Source: Rhodocyclaceae bacterium (lineage in GTDB: Bacteria > Pseudomonadota > Gammaproteobacteria > Burkholderiales > Rhodocyclaceae). Taken from it: a DNA stretch of 14,769 nt. The stretch is taken from assembly GCA_030682595.1 (NCBI GenBank), contig JAUXNZ010000299.1, positions 1 through 14,769 on the forward strand, in the 5' to 3' direction. Of this stretch, positions 7,764 through 14,769 are shown in pieces. Under the pieces are notes generated by a model. The model worked only from the letters and a program-made list of their open reading frames with translations, was not told where the DNA came from and made no database searches. The number at the start of each line of letters is the position of its first letter. Within the stretch, counting starts at the first letter, position 1. Made by a program: the position numbers and the translations under genes.

Positions 7764-7792
7764 CGCGTTGCGGTGACGGTTGACGCGTTGCG
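7764..7792. repeat. 9-bp direct repeat in the convergent intergenic gap
   Basis: In the 53-bp gap between the rlmB stop and the stop of the convergent signalling gene, CGCGTTGCG occurs at 7764-7772 and again at 7784-7792, a 20-bp period. A 5-bp inverted pairing CGCGT (7764-7768) with ACGCG (7783-7787) is also possible. No T-run follows on either strand, so it is not a standard intrinsic terminator. It may be chance. Confidence 0.4.
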
Positions 7793-7793
7793 C

Positions 7794-10763
7794 TCAGGTG
7801 ATCAATATCATTTCGGCTGCCGGCATCGGTCTGGCGAACAGATAGCCTTGGCCGTAATCGCAGCCCGCCACTTTCAGCATCTCGCATTGCTCCAACGTTT
7901 CAACGCCCTCGGCGATTACCTTGAGACCGAGCTTGTGGGCCATGACGATGATGGCTTCGACAATGGCCTGATCGCCACGATCGGCAGCCATTTCGCGCAC
8001 GAAGGTCTGATCGATCTTGAGGAAGTCGAGGGGGAACTTTTTCAGGTAAGACATCGCCGAGTAGCCGGTGCCGAAATCGTCGAGAGAAATCCGGAAACCT
8101 GCGGCGCGGAATTTCATCAGCTTATCCGCGATTTCTGGCCGGTCGTCAAGCAACACGCCTTCGGTGATCTCGATGGCGATGCAGCTGGCCGGCAGGCCGA
8201 TTTCTTGCAGGTAATCAATCCAGGTTTCGTGCGTATTACCAGAGAAAAACTGGCGCGGCGACTTGTTGACGCTGATCTGGATCAGCGCGTCATCGGTTGC
8301 CTTCAGCAACCCCGCGTCGTACCAGCGTTTGGCCGTGCGTGCCGCTTCCTTGAACACCCAGTCGCCGATCTCATTGATGAGGCCGATTTCCTCGGCGATC
8401 GGAATGAAGTGCGCCGGGCCGACCATGCCGTGCGTGGGATGACGCCAGCGCAACAGCGCTTCGGCCTTGAAAATGCGCCCCGTGGCCAGTTCCACGATCG
8501 GCTGCAAATACACTTCAAGCTGGTCGGCGGTGATGGCGTTGCGCAAATCGTTACTGAACAATATCCGTGTTTGTGCGGCTACCTGCATTGCCGCCGTGAA
8601 ATAACTGAAGCGATTGCGGCCCTGCGCCTTGGCCGCATACATGGCCTGGTCGGCATTTATCAGCAGGGCTTCGACGTTATCGGCGTCGCCCGGAAAAATC
8701 GTGATGCCGATGCTGGCGGTTACGAAGACCGACTCCGAGTCGAGCACAAAGGGCTTCACCAGTGCCAGGAGAATTTCTTGGGCGACCTTGCTGACACAGT
8801 CGTTGTCGGCGAGGTCGGACATGATGACCGTGAATTCGTCACCACCAAGACGCGCCACGGTATCGGTGGCGCGCACGCAGTCGCGGATGCGGTGCGCCGC
8901 CTCGATCAGCAAAAGATCGCCGGTATGGTGGCCGAGGGCATCGTTTACTTCCTTGAAGCGGTCGAGGTCGACGAACAACAACGCGACATGCAGGTTCGCG
9001 CGCTGCGCCTTCTTGACTTCCTGCCGCAGGCGGTCCAGGAACAGGCGGCGGTTGGGCAATTCGGTGAGGGAATCGTAGTTGGCCTGCCGCCAGATGGTTT
9101 CCTCAGTGCGCTTTTTTTCTGTGATGTCGCAAAACATGGCGATGCGCCGCAGCACTTTGCCATTGCCGTCGTAGAGGGTATTGATCGCCAGCTGTTCTGG
9201 ATATTCCTCGCCGTTTTTGCGCCGATTCCATATCTCACCCTGCCAGCAGCCGGTCGTTTCCAGGGCGTGCCACATCTCCTGGTAAAAAGGCAGTTCATGC
9301 CGGCCGCTTTTCAGCAGCCGCGTGTCCTGGCCGATGGCTTCGTGCGCGGTGTAGCCGGTTACGTGCGTGAAGGCCGGATTGATGGCGATAATGCGGTTAT
9401 CGGCATCCGCTACCGTGATCGCTTCGCCGATGGCCTGATGCACCGAGGCGGCGATCTGTAGTTCGTTTTCGGTGCGCTTGCGCTCTATGCTAAGTCCGGC
9501 CAGTTGGGCTGCTTCGCGCATCAACTCGATATCGCTGCCGTCAGGGGTGGCCGGGGGTTCCCAGTAAAAGGCGAAAACGCCGAGCACCGTGCCGTTCATG
9601 GCAAGGATCGGTTCCGACCAACACGATACCTGCTTGCCCGCTAATGACGGTGGCCGACAAACAACGCAGGAAGGATGGGCGTCGATGTCGTCGATGACCA
9701 GGCGCTTGCCGCGACTCGCCGCCGTCGCGCAGGCGGCGCAACCAGCGTCGCCGAAGACGCGATCCGGTCGGTCCGGGGTCGCGCCATAAATCAGTTGCTG
9801 GCCGGCCTCATCCAGCACCAGGATGGAGCAAGACATACCGCGGGTCTGGCGCTCGGCACCCTCGGCGATAAGACGGAGTATCTCCGGTAAAGTGGCATCC
9901 CCGGCAAGCTGGCCAGTGACCTCACTGCGGGTGCGCTGCCGCTCCTCGCCGCGCTTGCGCACGGTGATTTCAAGATTGTTGCCCAGATATCCGGTGATCT
10001 CTCCCTGCGGGTTGCGCAAGGCGACGGCATTGCCGTTCACCCAGCTGAGCTTGCCGTCGGGACGCAGGAAACGATAGTCCATGGACCAGTCACTGTCGGG
10101 CGACAGCGGCTTGCGCCAGATGGCTGCGACGGCATCCCGGTCGTCCGGATGGATCGTCCGGGTCCACCCCTCACCAGCGGCGGCGGCGGCGGAAAGACCG
10201 GCGATTTCGCACCAGCGCGGGTTCACAAAAAGACAATTGCCGGCGGTGTCTATCTGGTAGATGCCTACGGGCGCATGGGTGGCCAACGTGCGGAAGCGTT
10301 CCTCGCTTTCCCTGAGTTCGGCTACCCTCTCCCTGATTTTCGTTTCCAGCAACGCTTGATTGGATTCGAGCTGGCGGCGCTGACGGTACAGCTCGCAGAA
10401 GACTTTAACCTTGCTCTGGAGGATGTGGGGTTCAAAGGGTTTGATCAGGTAATCGACCGCGCCCAGTTCATAACCCTTGAACTGCTGATGGAGATCCTTC
10501 ATCCCGGCCGTGACGAAGATGATGGGGAGGTGCCGCGTCTTGGGGTTGGAGCGCATCAGTTCGGCCGTCTCGAACCCGTCCATGCCGGGCATCTGCACGT
10601 CGAGCAGCACCAGCGCAAAATCCTGTTTCAGGGTATGGCGTAGCGCATCGTTGCCCGATATGGCAGTAACCAGATCGAGCTCCTGGTCGTCCAGCACCGC
10701 CTTGAGCGCCACCAGGTTTTCCGGGCGGTCGTCGACCAGCAGCAGCGCCACGTTCTCAGTCAT
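7794..10763 (-). CDS. Response regulator REC-PAS-GAF-PAS-GGDEF-EAL, c-di-GMP synthesis/degradation
   Basis: Output protein of the signalling operon, 989 aa, soluble. The REC domain (about 5-125) has acidic Asp11-Asp12, phosphoacceptor Asp55 in LLDVQMPGMDG and Lys109 in IKPF. A helical coil (120-155), PAS (about 155-270), GAF (285-430) and PAS (437-550) follow. The GGDEF domain (555-725) has an intact GGDEF (640-644) and an inhibitory-site RxxD (Arg631, Asp634). The EAL domain (735-985) keeps EAL (768-770), Asn833, EITE (865-868), DDFGTG (895-900), Lys916, AEGVE (951-955) and Gln972, so both cyclase and phosphodiesterase sites look intact. The GAF domain holds Cys342, 345, 366, 369 and 381, including two CxxC pairs. 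AGGAGGA at 10773-10767 supports the start. The ATG overlaps the cheB stop by 4 nt, so the two are translated together. Phosphorylation by the operon's hybrid kinase is inferred from position. Confidence 0.95.
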   Translation of the reverse strand: MTENVALLLVDDRPENLVALKAVLDDQELDLVTAISGNDALRHTLKQDFALVLLDVQMPGMDGFETAELMRSNPKTRHLPIIFVTAGMKDLHQQFKGYELGAVDYLIKPFEPHILQSKVKVFCELYRQRRQLESNQALLETKIRERVAELRESEERFRTLATHAPVGIYQIDTAGNCLFVNPRWCEIAGLSAAAAAGEGWTRTIHPDDRDAVAAIWRKPLSPDSDWSMDYRFLRPDGKLSWVNGNAVALRNPQGEITGYLGNNLEITVRKRGEERQRTRSEVTGQLAGDATLPEILRLIAEGAERQTRGMSCSILVLDEAGQQLIYGATPDRPDRVFGDAGCAACATAASRGKRLVIDDIDAHPSCVVCRPPSLAGKQVSCWSEPILAMNGTVLGVFAFYWEPPATPDGSDIELMREAAQLAGLSIERKRTENELQIAASVHQAIGEAITVADADNRIIAINPAFTHVTGYTAHEAIGQDTRLLKSGRHELPFYQEMWHALETTGCWQGEIWNRRKNGEEYPEQLAINTLYDGNGKVLRRIAMFCDITEKKRTEETIWRQANYDSLTELPNRRLFLDRLRQEVKKAQRANLHVALLFVDLDRFKEVNDALGHHTGDLLLIEAAHRIRDCVRATDTVARLGGDEFTVIMSDLADNDCVSKVAQEILLALVKPFVLDSESVFVTASIGITIFPGDADNVEALLINADQAMYAAKAQGRNRFSYFTAAMQVAAQTRILFSNDLRNAITADQLEVYLQPIVELATGRIFKAEALLRWRHPTHGMVGPAHFIPIAEEIGLINEIGDWVFKEAARTAKRWYDAGLLKATDDALIQISVNKSPRQFFSGNTHETWIDYLQEIGLPASCIAIEITEGVLLDDRPEIADKLMKFRAAGFRISLDDFGTGYSAMSYLKKFPLDFLKIDQTFVREMAADRGDQAIVEAIIVMAHKLGLKVIAEGVETLEQCEMLKVAGCDYGQGYLFARPMPAAEMILIT

Positions 10764-11413
10764 CGGTCCTCCTGTCGTGCGGCCAGGTGGCGCGGCGCCA
10801 GTGTTTGCAACAGAACCGCCATGCCGTCCAGGGATACGACATGGTCCACCTCGGTCGCTGCCAGGGCGGAATCCGGCATTTGCCGGGCTTCGGCGTCCGC
10901 CGGATCCTGGACGATAGCGATGCCGCCTTTTTGCTTGATGGTCCTTAATCCCCGACTGCCGTCGAAATTGGCTCCGGTCAGGACAATGCCGATCAAGCTT
11001 GGCCCGAAGACTGCGGCCGCCGACTCGAACAGAACATCGACCGAGGGCCGGGCAAAATTCACATGGGGGTCTGCGGAAAGCGACAAAAAGCCTCCTTGTT
11101 CCACCAGCAGATGGTAGTTGGCAGGCGCTAGGTAAGCCATACCGGGAAGAATTTCGTCCTGGTCGTCAGCTTCCTTCACGCGCAAGGCGCAGCGCACATC
11201 GAGCAGTTTCGCCAAGCCACTGCCCGCCTCCGGACCGATGTGCTGCACAATCAGGATGGGCAGAGGGAAATCCGCCGGCAATTGACCGAGCAGCTTTTGC
11301 AGCGCGTGCACCCCCCCGGTCGAGACGCCGACGACCACTGCCTGGGAGGTCCGCGCGACAGTCTCCCGGGGCAACCCCTGTTGCCGTGGCATGGCGTTCG
11401 TGGTGCTAGCCAT
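10760..11413 (-). CDS. cheB: CheB-type protein-glutamate methylesterase without receiver domain
   Basis: Predicted to remove methyl groups from glutamate residues (and possibly deamidate Gln) on a signalling protein. The 217 residues from ATG 11413 correspond to the CheB catalytic domain alone. The triad is visible: Ser31 in VGVSTGG, His58 in VQHIG, and Asp151 in LTGANFDGS. There is no N-terminal REC domain, so the usual phosphorylation control through a fused receiver is absent. The frame is open up to 11482, but that extension overlaps cheR far more and is out of character for the family. The ATG at 11413 overlaps the cheR stop by 8 nt and has a weak AGAAG upstream; ATG 11392 is an alternative. 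A G7 run (11311-11317) encodes the residues just after the active-site Ser. The 3' end overlaps the response regulator by 4 nt. Confidence 0.92.
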   Translation of the reverse strand: MASTTNAMPRQQGLPRETVARTSQAVVVGVSTGGVHALQKLLGQLPADFPLPILIVQHIGPEAGSGLAKLLDVRCALRVKEADDQDEILPGMAYLAPANYHLLVEQGGFLSLSADPHVNFARPSVDVLFESAAAVFGPSLIGIVLTGANFDGSRGLRTIKQKGGIAIVQDPADAEARQMPDSALAATEVDHVVSLDGMAVLLQTLAPRHLAARQEDR

Positions 11414-12233
11414 AACGCTTCTGGTAGATACGCAAGGTGGGCACCAGTTCCTCATAGCGCTCCCATATTTTCTTTTTCTCAAGGGCTTCCTTGAGACCGA
11501 GACAAAGGAATCCTCCCGGCAGCAGACTGCTGTCGAAAAGGTGCAGACAGCGCTCCTTGAGGGGGGCCTTGAAATAGATCATGACGTTGCGGCACAGCAC
11601 CATGTTCATTTCGCCGAACTCGCCGTCGGCGGCCAGGTTGTGCGGGGCGAAGACGATGTTTTTTTTCAGGGCGGCCAACAGGATGGCACGATCATAGCGG
11701 GCCGTGTAGTAATCGGCAAAGGAGGCGTTGCCGCCGCTTTTCTGGTAGTTGCGCGTGAACCGCTGCATCTCCGTGATCGGCAGCACGCCTTCGCTGGCTT
11801 TTTTCAGCACCGTTTCGTTTATGTCTGTAGCATAAATGCGGTAGCGGCCCGCCATGCCCTCTTCGTTCAGGAGGATCGCCATTGAATAGGCTTCCTCGCC
11901 GGTGGCGCAGCCGGCGTGCCAGATCTTGATGAAGGGATAGGTCTTGAGAAAAGGCACGACCTGCTCCCGCACTGCTCTGAAGAATGGCGGGTCGCGGAAC
12001 ATTTCGGTGACATTGACGGTGATGCCCCGCAGCAGCGACTCGAAGACGTCGCGGTCGCGTAGCAGCCGCGCCTGAGCCTGCGAAAAGGTATCGAATTCAG
12101 ACTCGGCCAGCCAGTGAGTCAGCCGGCGCTTGATCGAGGCGGCGGCATAGTCGCGAAAATCGTAGCCGTAAACCTGCTGCATTCCTTCCAGCAGGAGGCG
12201 GATTTCCACGTCTTCCACTTCATCGGGTTTCAT
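11406..12233 (-). CDS. cheR: CheR-type protein-glutamate O-methyltransferase
   Basis: Predicted to transfer a methyl group from S-adenosylmethionine to glutamate side chains of a signalling protein. The 275-residue length is that of a canonical single-module CheR. The N-terminal helical domain (about 8-75) contains the IKRRL basic helix and leads into VNVTEMFRD (73-81). The Rossmann-like part has GCATGEEAYS (108-117, SAM-binding), ATDIN with Asp137, NLAADGEFGEMNMV and CRNVMIYF (214-221). No TPR extension is present. An A8 run (minus strand, 11666-11659) codes for Lys-Lys-Asn ahead of the CRNV motif. It starts 10 nt after the hybrid kinase stop, without a clear Shine-Dalgarno, and overlaps cheB by 8 nt. 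With no chemoreceptor in view, its substrate is open; the kinase itself is a candidate (inference). Confidence 0.94.
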   Translation of the reverse strand: MKPDEVEDVEIRLLLEGMQQVYGYDFRDYAAASIKRRLTHWLAESEFDTFSQAQARLLRDRDVFESLLRGITVNVTEMFRDPPFFRAVREQVVPFLKTYPFIKIWHAGCATGEEAYSMAILLNEEGMAGRYRIYATDINETVLKKASEGVLPITEMQRFTRNYQKSGGNASFADYYTARYDRAILLAALKKNIVFAPHNLAADGEFGEMNMVLCRNVMIYFKAPLKERCLHLFDSSLLPGGFLCLGLKEALEKKKIWERYEELVPTLRIYQKRYG

Positions 12234-12243
12234 CGTCGTCGCA

Positions 12244-14769
12244 CTAGACGTGCTGGAAGATCCAGACGCGGATCAGCGACAGCAGCTTGTCCACCTCGAT
12301 TGGCTTGGCGATGTAGTCACTCGCTCCCGCAGCCATGCACTTTTCATGATCACCGCGTAACGCCTTGGCCGTCATGGCGATGATGGGGATATTTACCAGC
12401 CGGGGATTCTTGCGGATTTCGCGCATGGCGGTGTAGCCATCCATTTCCGGCATCATGATGTCCATCAATATTATGCCAACATCCTGGTGCTCCTCAAGCC
12501 GGGCGAGCGCTTCCTTGCCGTTTTCAGCCTCGATCACCACCATGTTTTTCTCCCCCAGGAGGCTGGAGAGCGAAAATATGTTGCGCATGTCGTCATCCAC
12601 CAGTAGCACTTTCCTGCCCTCCAGCATCGCCTCCTTGTCGATGGCGGTGCGGATCATGCGCTGTTTGTTCGGGTGGAGGTTACTCTCCACCAGATGGAGA
12701 AACAGGGTGACTTCGTTGAGCAGTCGTTCAGGACTCTTGGCGCCCTTGATAATGATGCTCTCGGCGTAACGCCGCAGCTTGCGCTCATCCGCGTGGCTCA
12801 GGTCGCGGCCGGAGTGGATGATGACCGGAATCCGCCGCGCCCGCGCCATGCTCTGCATGTATTCGAGGAGATCGAAACCTGACATGTCGGCAAGGCCCAG
12901 GTCGAGCACCATGCAATCGAATGGCTCGGCGGCCAGCATATTGATAGCCTCTTTCCCGGTTACCGCCACCGCGATATCGACGCCGCCTTCTTCCAGCAGG
13001 GCGACCATGCTTTTCGCCTCGTCCGCGTTGTCTTCGACGATGAGCAGTTTCCTCACCGACTTGGCGAGCGAACCTTCTATGAGCTGGAGCACATTGTTAA
13101 GTTGTTCCATGGTCACGGGCTTGGTGGCAAATCCGATCGCGCCCATGGCCATCGCCTTCTGCCGGTCGTCCAGGCAGGTGATGAAATGGACCGGAATGTG
13201 GCGCGTGCGTGGATTGTCCTTGAGGCTGCGCATCACACCCCAACCGTCTATGTGGGGCAGCATCACATCGAGGAGGATGGCGCTCGGCAGAAAGCGCCTG
13301 GCCATGGCGAGGCCGCTTTCCCCGTCTCCGGCGACCAGGGCTTCGAACCCGCGCTCTTTGACCAGACCCTGGAGTATCTTGGCGAAGTTGAGATCGTCCT
13401 CGATGATCAGGATGCTTTTCTCGGGCGCCGGCAACCGGGCGCCAGCGTCCGACAAAGGCGCCGCGGAGAACGAGGATTCCCGGCGTTCCTCGCGAGGCGG
13501 CGGCGGCGCGACAACCAGTGGCGGTGATGGCTGGAGCAGCGGGCGCAAGGGCGCGGCGGGCACGCCACTGGTTGCGGCTTTCTCGGCCAGGCCATGGGCA
13601 GCCGCAAGCGGCATGTAGAGGGTAAACACGCTGCCCTTGCCCGCTTCGCTGCTCATGCGTATCTCGCCGTGCATATGACGGGCCAGCTGGAGCGAAATGG
13701 AAAGTCCGAGCCCGGTGCCACCGTACTTGCGACTGATGGATCCGTCCGCCTGCTGGAAGGCATCGAATACCAGCTGCTGTTTCGCTGCGGGAATGCCGAT
13801 CCCGGTATCGCTGACGATAAAGGCCAGCGTCGGCGTCGGCAACGGGCTTTCCTGATCCACGGGCATGGCGATGCGCAGGCTGACCTCTCCCTGCTCGGTA
13901 AATTTCAGGGCATTCGAGAGCAGGTTCTTGAGTATCTGGTGCACCCGCTGCTCGTCACCATCGAAGGTCGCCGGGACGTTGGCAGCGGTCTCCACCCGGA
14001 AAACCAGTCCCTTCTGCTCCGCCAGCGGGTTGAACAAGGCGCGCACGGCAGCGCACAGATCCGGCACGGAAATCGCAACGAAATTGAACTGCATTTGACC
14101 GGCCTCGATCTTGGACAGGTCGAGGATGTCGTTGATGAGGTTGAGCAGGTCCGTGCCGGCGGAGTGGATGGTGGCGGCAAATTCGATCTGCTTGTCGCTC
14201 AGGTTGCCATCCTTGTTCTGCTTCAACAGGCTGGAGAGAATCATCAGGCTGTTGAGCGGGGTGCGCAGTTCGTGCGACATGTTGGCCAGGAATTCCGACT
14301 TGTAGGTGCTGACCTGCTCCAGTTCCGCCACTTTCTCCTGCAGGATTTGGCTCGCGGTTTCGATATCCTGATTCTTGAGACGAATATTCTCGCGCTGCTG
14401 CTCCAGCAACTGTGCCCGTTCTTCGAGTTCCTCGTTGCTCTGCTGCAGTTCCTCCTGCTGCACCCGGAGTTCCTCGGCTTGCTGTTCGGTTTGCTCGAGG
14501 AGTTCGGCCGTCTGGTGGTGCGCGATGCTGGCATCGATGGCGATGGCGATTCCTTCCTTCGCCAATTCCAGAAACTTCACCTCGGTGTCGGTGAATTCGC
14601 GGAAGGTGCCGATCTCGATTACGCCCACCAACCGGTTGCCATGCAGCAATGGAATAGCGACGACGATTTTCGGCACGGCTTTGCCCAAGGCGGAACCGAT
14701 CGGCATGTAGTCGGCCGGCACGTCGTTCAGGAAGATGATCTTCTGTTCCCGCGCCGCCTGGCCGATCAC
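12244..14769 (-). CDS. Hybrid sensor histidine kinase GAF-coil-HisKA-HATPase-REC-REC-REC (5' truncated)
   Basis: The frame is open from the right edge, so the N-terminus is missing; the first visible codon, GTG, should not be taken as the start. Residues here count from it. Visible parts are the C-terminal piece of a GAF domain (1-85), a Gln/Glu-rich coiled coil (88-155), HisKA with His166 in MSHELRTPL, HATPase with N-box (LKNLLSNALKF), DTGIGI (321-326) and GGTGLGL (350-356), a Pro-rich linker (405-450), then three receivers. Their phosphoacceptors are Asp501 (ILLDVMLP), Asp623 (VLDLGLADM) and Asp770 (ILMDIMMPEMDG), with Lys550, Lys675 and Lys822. No membrane segment is visible, but the missing part may hold one. 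There is no Hpt domain, so phosphotransfer to the REC of the last gene would need another carrier or direct transfer. First gene visible in the operon, 10 nt before cheR. Confidence 0.95.
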   Translation of the reverse strand: MIGQAAREQKIIFLNDVPADYMPIGSALGKAVPKIVVAIPLLHGNRLVGVIEIGTFREFTDTEVKFLELAKEGIAIAIDASIAHHQTAELLEQTEQQAEELRVQQEELQQSNEELEERAQLLEQQRENIRLKNQDIETASQILQEKVAELEQVSTYKSEFLANMSHELRTPLNSLMILSSLLKQNKDGNLSDKQIEFAATIHSAGTDLLNLINDILDLSKIEAGQMQFNFVAISVPDLCAAVRALFNPLAEQKGLVFRVETAANVPATFDGDEQRVHQILKNLLSNALKFTEQGEVSLRIAMPVDQESPLPTPTLAFIVSDTGIGIPAAKQQLVFDAFQQADGSISRKYGGTGLGLSISLQLARHMHGEIRMSSEAGKGSVFTLYMPLAAAHGLAEKAATSGVPAAPLRPLLQPSPPLVVAPPPPREERRESSFSAAPLSDAGARLPAPEKSILIIEDDLNFAKILQGLVKERGFEALVAGDGESGLAMARRFLPSAILLDVMLPHIDGWGVMRSLKDNPRTRHIPVHFITCLDDRQKAMAMGAIGFATKPVTMEQLNNVLQLIEGSLAKSVRKLLIVEDNADEAKSMVALLEEGGVDIAVAVTGKEAINMLAAEPFDCMVLDLGLADMSGFDLLEYMQSMARARRIPVIIHSGRDLSHADERKLRRYAESIIIKGAKSPERLLNEVTLFLHLVESNLHPNKQRMIRTAIDKEAMLEGRKVLLVDDDMRNIFSLSSLLGEKNMVVIEAENGKEALARLEEHQDVGIILMDIMMPEMDGYTAMREIRKNPRLVNIPIIAMTAKALRGDHEKCMAAGASDYIAKPIEVDKLLSLIRVWIFQHV

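Noticed and set aside
7741..7793. Bidirectional terminator between rlmB and the signalling operon
   Set aside because: The possible 5-bp stem has a 14-nt loop and no T-run on either side; recorded only as a repeat.
7773..9461. 562-aa open frame on the + strand opposite the GGDEF-EAL gene
   Set aside because: It is the shadow of a strongly supported coding strand (intact GGDEF and EAL motifs) and shows no family signature.
11414..11482. Longer CheB with an extra 23 N-terminal residues
   Set aside because: The extension is read entirely within cheR and is not CheB-like; ATG 11413 gives the usual coupling overlap.
12244..12270. CheR-docking pentapeptide at the kinase C-terminus
   Set aside because: The end reads WIFQHV; the spacing does not fit the xWxxF pentapeptide of high-abundance chemoreceptors, and it is part of the REC3 final helix.

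Overview
The window is a gene-dense, GC-rich stretch of a Gram-negative chromosome. It is most likely from a betaproteobacterium, perhaps Rhodocyclales or a relative. That placement is inference from base composition, from gene content (YheT hydrolase, PMM/PGM, RNase R near RlmB) and from the wealth of c-di-GMP and two-component genes. No mobile element, CRISPR array or rRNA is visible, and no gap between genes reaches 300 bases.

Left part (1-2868, + strand): the C-terminal tail of a YheT-type alpha/beta hydrolase, a complete phosphomannomutase/phosphoglucomutase, and, overlapping its stop codon, an EAL-HDOD signalling protein. A weak terminator-like hairpin follows. It faces a convergent gene for a small membrane protein with a TTG start.

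Middle (3175-7740): a tRNA-Leu(CAG) gene on the minus strand lies only 23 bp from the divergent start of rnr (RNase R). A strong sigma70-type promoter for the tRNA lies across the rnr start codon and its first codons. A candidate rnr promoter lies on the far side of the tRNA, which would make the rnr leader antisense to the tRNA. After rnr come a HEAT-repeat protein, a hexose-6-phosphate mutarotase-like epimerase and rlmB (23S rRNA 2'-O-methyltransferase). All are joined by 1-8 nt overlaps, so this looks like one operon.

Right part (7794-14769, minus strand): a compact signalling operon that converges on rlmB. In transcription order it encodes a large hybrid histidine kinase (GAF, coiled coil, HisKA, HATPase, three receivers; truncated at the window edge), a CheR methyltransferase, a CheB methylesterase without a receiver, and a REC-PAS-GAF-PAS-GGDEF-EAL protein. 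Spacing is 10 nt, then overlaps of 8 and 4 nt. There is no chemoreceptor, CheA or CheW in view. The arrangement suggests a phosphorelay tuned by reversible Glu methylation with c-di-GMP turnover as output. This is the most interesting system in the window. The Gln/Glu-rich coiled coil of the kinase is a candidate methylation target, and the output protein has an unusual cysteine-rich GAF domain.
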